This document shows, piece by piece, positions 61,122 through 64,000 of a stretch of 64,000 bases of DNA (within the stretch, counting starts at the first letter, position 1; every line of letters starts with the position of its first letter). The notes under the pieces are model-generated. The model was not told where the DNA came from. It made no database searches and saw only the letters and a list, made by a program, of their open reading frames with translations. This DNA comes from Melieria omissa (taxonomy: Eukaryota; Arthropoda; Insecta; Diptera; Ulidiidae). The translations under genes and the position numbers were made by a program. The stretch spans positions 127,100,787 through 127,164,786 of the forward strand of contig OZ020268.1 in assembly GCA_963971225.1 (NCBI GenBank). The letters are read 5' to 3'.

Positions 61122-62648
61122 TACTTGCAAACCTAGGGGCCAAATGTAGTAAAACGGGGTTGTTGTTTTTCTCTCTGACGTCAGGATTTTTTTTAAAAGG
61201 ACTGAAATTTCAAGGAAATGTTTATTTCAAACAATTAACTTTCAATAATTTTTTGGGAAAAAAAATATATCTTAGGGACTAATATGTACCCTACTTCATC
61301 CTTGATTTTCGTCCTTCTGACTTTATTAGTTTGCAAGGATATTCAAGAGCATAATTCTAAAATTCTGTTACACATTTTCGAACGGACTTCAACTTATATA
61401 AACAGTTGCATGAAGATGAAAACTATAATGTCTTTGAAATGCCTACGTTCAGTAAATAACATACTAACATTACTTTAAGCGAAAGTACAAAAGTTCTAAT
61501 TAATTTCCCGTAATACACATTGTTGCAGAAGCAACTCACGACATAAGTGCTACTAGTGGTCGAAATTGGACCACTTACACGTACAAATTGTAATCAGTGA
61601 ATGCTGTTTACGTGGGAAGCGACTGGTGTTCACGTTTCATTGTTTGCCTATATATCTGAACTGTATGAAAGTGTGTGATTTAGCATACCTATGGTTAAAA
61701 CAATTCTCAATAGGAAATCCAAAAAATGTGTTAACCTATTACAACATAGATCCCCGAATCTGTGCTAAATGCTTCTACTCCTGTTCCCTCAGATACACTA
61801 AATGGAATGGAGCACTTCACTACTGGTAATTAAAATAATTCTGTCCTTGACTTTATTTCTCAACTTCTCGTCTGAAAACCCACTCGCCTTGCCAATTTAT
61901 ATAAACGTTCATTGAAAAAGAAAAATTCTTACGCAATTCAGAATGTAATGTTTGAATTTCAAATTTATTCGTTCCTGTTTGCTTCGGCCTGGAATGATAA
62001 CATATCAGAACATCAAATACAAATTATAATCACCTATACGAATAAAATAGAAAGTTGCGGAATTAGAAATGTTTTAAAGAATTCAATTGCGATCCACCGC
62101 GTACATGGAATCTATTTACCAAGTACAGAAATGCATTTTATTGCACCGAAAGGAACTAGACAGCCAAACTTTGTAGGAACAAACCAATATTTGTGACTGA
62201 ATAACAAGTTTCATTGACATTTGTAAAGAAGATCATCGCTATAATTGTCAGTCGATAAGCTTACGAAATTTCAAATTTTCGCGCTGATATGAAAAATGGT
62301 TTGCAATACAAGTTCACTTTCATTATGGTTTGCTGTTGTTTTTGTTTTTTATAATTTTTACATTTTACAATTCTATTTCATTGCGTTCACAATTATATTG
62401 TTCATGAAATTGTTCCACATGCCGCTGCCATTGTCGGCCATCACAGTTGCAGTGACACGTTACAAATTCGTTTAGCTCGTATTGTTCAATGTTTTGAATT
62501 TTTGTTTTTTTTCTTTCTTTCATTTTTTCTCTTACAAGACAAAACTAACTTTTGTTTGAGCAAAGAAAAATTATTGTAAAAAATTAAAGGTAGACTCTAA
62601 TCATAAGTAATTCACTATTGTTATTAGCGTGTGTTGAAGTCGTTTGGC
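61122..62648. other. Spacer and ergic53 3' flank
   Basis: Three short + strand open frames lie at 61284-61478 (64 codons, ATG, hydrophobic start), 61566-61829 (87 codons, Cys-rich end) and 61912-62196 (94 codons; last two without initiating ATG). They do not join into anything I recognise. The ergic53 3' UTR should lie just below 62649; no canonical AATAAA is visible on the minus strand in the first 250 bases, and an AATATA variant lies near 62392. Confidence 0.4.
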
Positions 62649-64000
62649 CTAGTAGAATTTTTTAGCTTGAGCTTCACTTCGACTTCTGCAAAGGAAAAAT
62701 AAGAAAGTTTCATTTACACGCAATCCCATTGTTGTTTTTATTCAGCATCCACTCACTTGAATAGATTGTACAAAAATACAAGCAGCAACTGCACAGCGGT
62801 TACGCTTAGGAACAATGTGACACCCACGCAGTTGCCTGTGGGACAAACTGTTTGACCGCTCGACTGTGGCGTGCCCAATCTGCAAAATAAAAATAAAGTT
62901 ATATAAGTTTTGGCTATCTTGTGCATCCAGTTTAACTCATCTAACAAAACTATATAACATGCAACCATACACCTGGTATGCAATGTATTGCTCGTATTGA
63001 AATAAACGGACAACGTTTATTTTTATGTAACCCCACGGAATCGTAAATGTGTTCAGGCATTATATATACCTCCAAGTACACCTTAGTATGCCTCTAAAGC
63101 ACCCCTAAACCCCTTCAATATCTGCTTGTAAAAAAAATTTTCATTGCAGATATGATTTAAAATGATATTTGCGTTAAAAGATGAGTACAGAACTCCCCCA
63201 AAATCAAATTCTGTCTGCGCTACTGCTGCAATGTCTAAATTGACTGTGTAAAGTGTAAAAGTTCAGACTCTGCTCCCACATACTTCTGTCCGACGTGCGC
63301 CATGCCTTGCTTCACTTGATTCATGCCGTCACGCATCTCGGCGATCAGCGCCTGCACATCGTATCCGGCCGGCTGGACATGCGCTGTAGGTGCTCGTTGC
63401 TGGTTCTGCAGTATACTGTCGGATCGCATATGCACCTCGCCAATCAGTGTCCGTATTTCACGCACCGTAGCAAGCAGCGTATTCTGATTGGACATCATAA
63501 TGTCTACTTCTGGCCGTGTAATGGTACCACCTACGCCACCTCCGACAACTGTGGGCTGTTGTGCTCCGGCACCCACCGGAGCCCCTGCTGGCAAGGCACC
63601 AGCACCGCCAGTTGCTAAACCACGCGACACCAGCGACATCGTGTTCTCCTGGCGCCCAATAACTTCGTCCACCTTGCGCGACAGATCACGTAACTGCTCG
63701 AAGATCTGACTTTGCCCCTGCCAGATTTGACGCAATTCTCGTTGGTTTTCCGACTCGTAGAACTCCTCCCATTCGTCGTCGTCTTTCACCTGGAAGCAAG
63801 CATTTTCGAAAAAAATTTCAGTCACAAATTTACCAAATTTCAATCAGGTGCCGCACGCTCGGAAAATCAATCAATCAATCGATCCCCAAAAGGGACCACA
63901 ACCTCAAAAAACTAAAAAATATTTTGCAAAAAACGACGCGCGCATCCTAATACCTCGTCCGGATGCTCCTTCTTATACTCCTGCTTCTGTTTCTCCAGCT
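62649..64000 (-). CDS. ergic53: ERGIC-53 (LMAN1-type cargo lectin), 3' part
   Basis: ERGIC-53 is a type I membrane lectin that carries glycoproteins from ER to Golgi. In transcript order the visible exons are 64000-63954 (enters from the right), 63789-63284, 62879-62757 and 62685-62649, with GT-AG introns and continuous frame. They encode the end of the luminal stalk (KQKQEYKKEHPDE, DEWEEFYESENQRELRQIWQ, coiled-coil), a Gly/Ala-rich insert, more helical stalk, a membrane segment (VGVTLFLSVTAVQLLLVFLY) and a short cytosolic tail SRSEAQAKKFY. The terminal KKFY gives the KKxx COPI retrieval signal and aromatic ER-exit signal of this family (vertebrates end KKFF). The N-terminal carbohydrate-recognition domain lies outside the window. 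Confidence 0.93.

Noticed and set aside
61566..62196. Fragments of a pickpocket-type (DEG/ENaC) channel, from a CFYSC pattern and EMHF segment.
   Set aside because: The pieces are in the wrong order for that family and share only a few residues with it.
1..64000. CRISPR arrays, prokaryotic operons, ribosome binding sites or rRNA genes.
   Set aside because: None is seen; split genes with spliceosomal introns show this is eukaryotic nuclear DNA.

Overview
The window is eukaryotic nuclear DNA from an insect, most likely a higher fly (cyclorrhaphan Diptera). The evidence is a talin gene with a fly-type C-terminal tail after the vertebrate-like body, short 54-110 bp introns mixed with multi-kilobase ones, AT-rich spacers with short TATA/TATG/CA repeats, and many small DNA transposons. 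A tephritid fruit fly would fit, but that is inference. Only about 11 kb of the 64 kb is clearly protein-coding. It belongs to three genes, each modelled here exon by exon from reading-frame continuity and splice signals.

Layout. 1-5.3 kb: spacer with a Harbinger-like MITE that contains a tRNA-derived SINE-like insert (2.3-2.9 kb). 5.36-6.74 kb (+): a complete three-exon isovaleryl-CoA dehydrogenase gene. About 7.2-27.8 kb (-): talin (rhea), convergent with the dehydrogenase gene. It has 15 coding exons (8210-22674; 2861 aa predicted), including a single 4588-bp exon for most of the rod, a probable 5' UTR acceptor at 22786 and a candidate Inr+DPE promoter with a non-coding first exon at 27653-27802. 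27.8-62.6 kb: about 35 kb with no recognised gene but a clear transposon record: a deleted mariner-like element (26.36-27.15 kb, inside the long talin 5' intron), a hAT remnant split by a TTAA-flanked element (32.4-33.9 kb), a frameshifted relic of a repeated arthropod gene family with its own intron and a nested MITE (46.9-47.8 kb), and a cluster of inverted-repeat elements at 54.1-57.1 kb. 62.65-64 kb (-): the 3' end of ergic53 (ERGIC-53/LMAN1 cargo lectin), ending in KKFY and running off the right edge.

The three genes do unrelated jobs: leucine catabolism in mitochondria, integrin-actin linkage, and ER-Golgi glycoprotein transport. I see no operon-like or defence-type system. The most notable points are in talin: a donor site overlapping an in-frame stop that could switch between a vertebrate-length and a long-tailed protein, an Ena/VASP-type FPPPP motif in that tail, a GC-AG intron, and a DPE-type promoter whose exon would join to create an overlapping upstream ORF. 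The second group of interest is the small TTAA and inverted-repeat transposon families.
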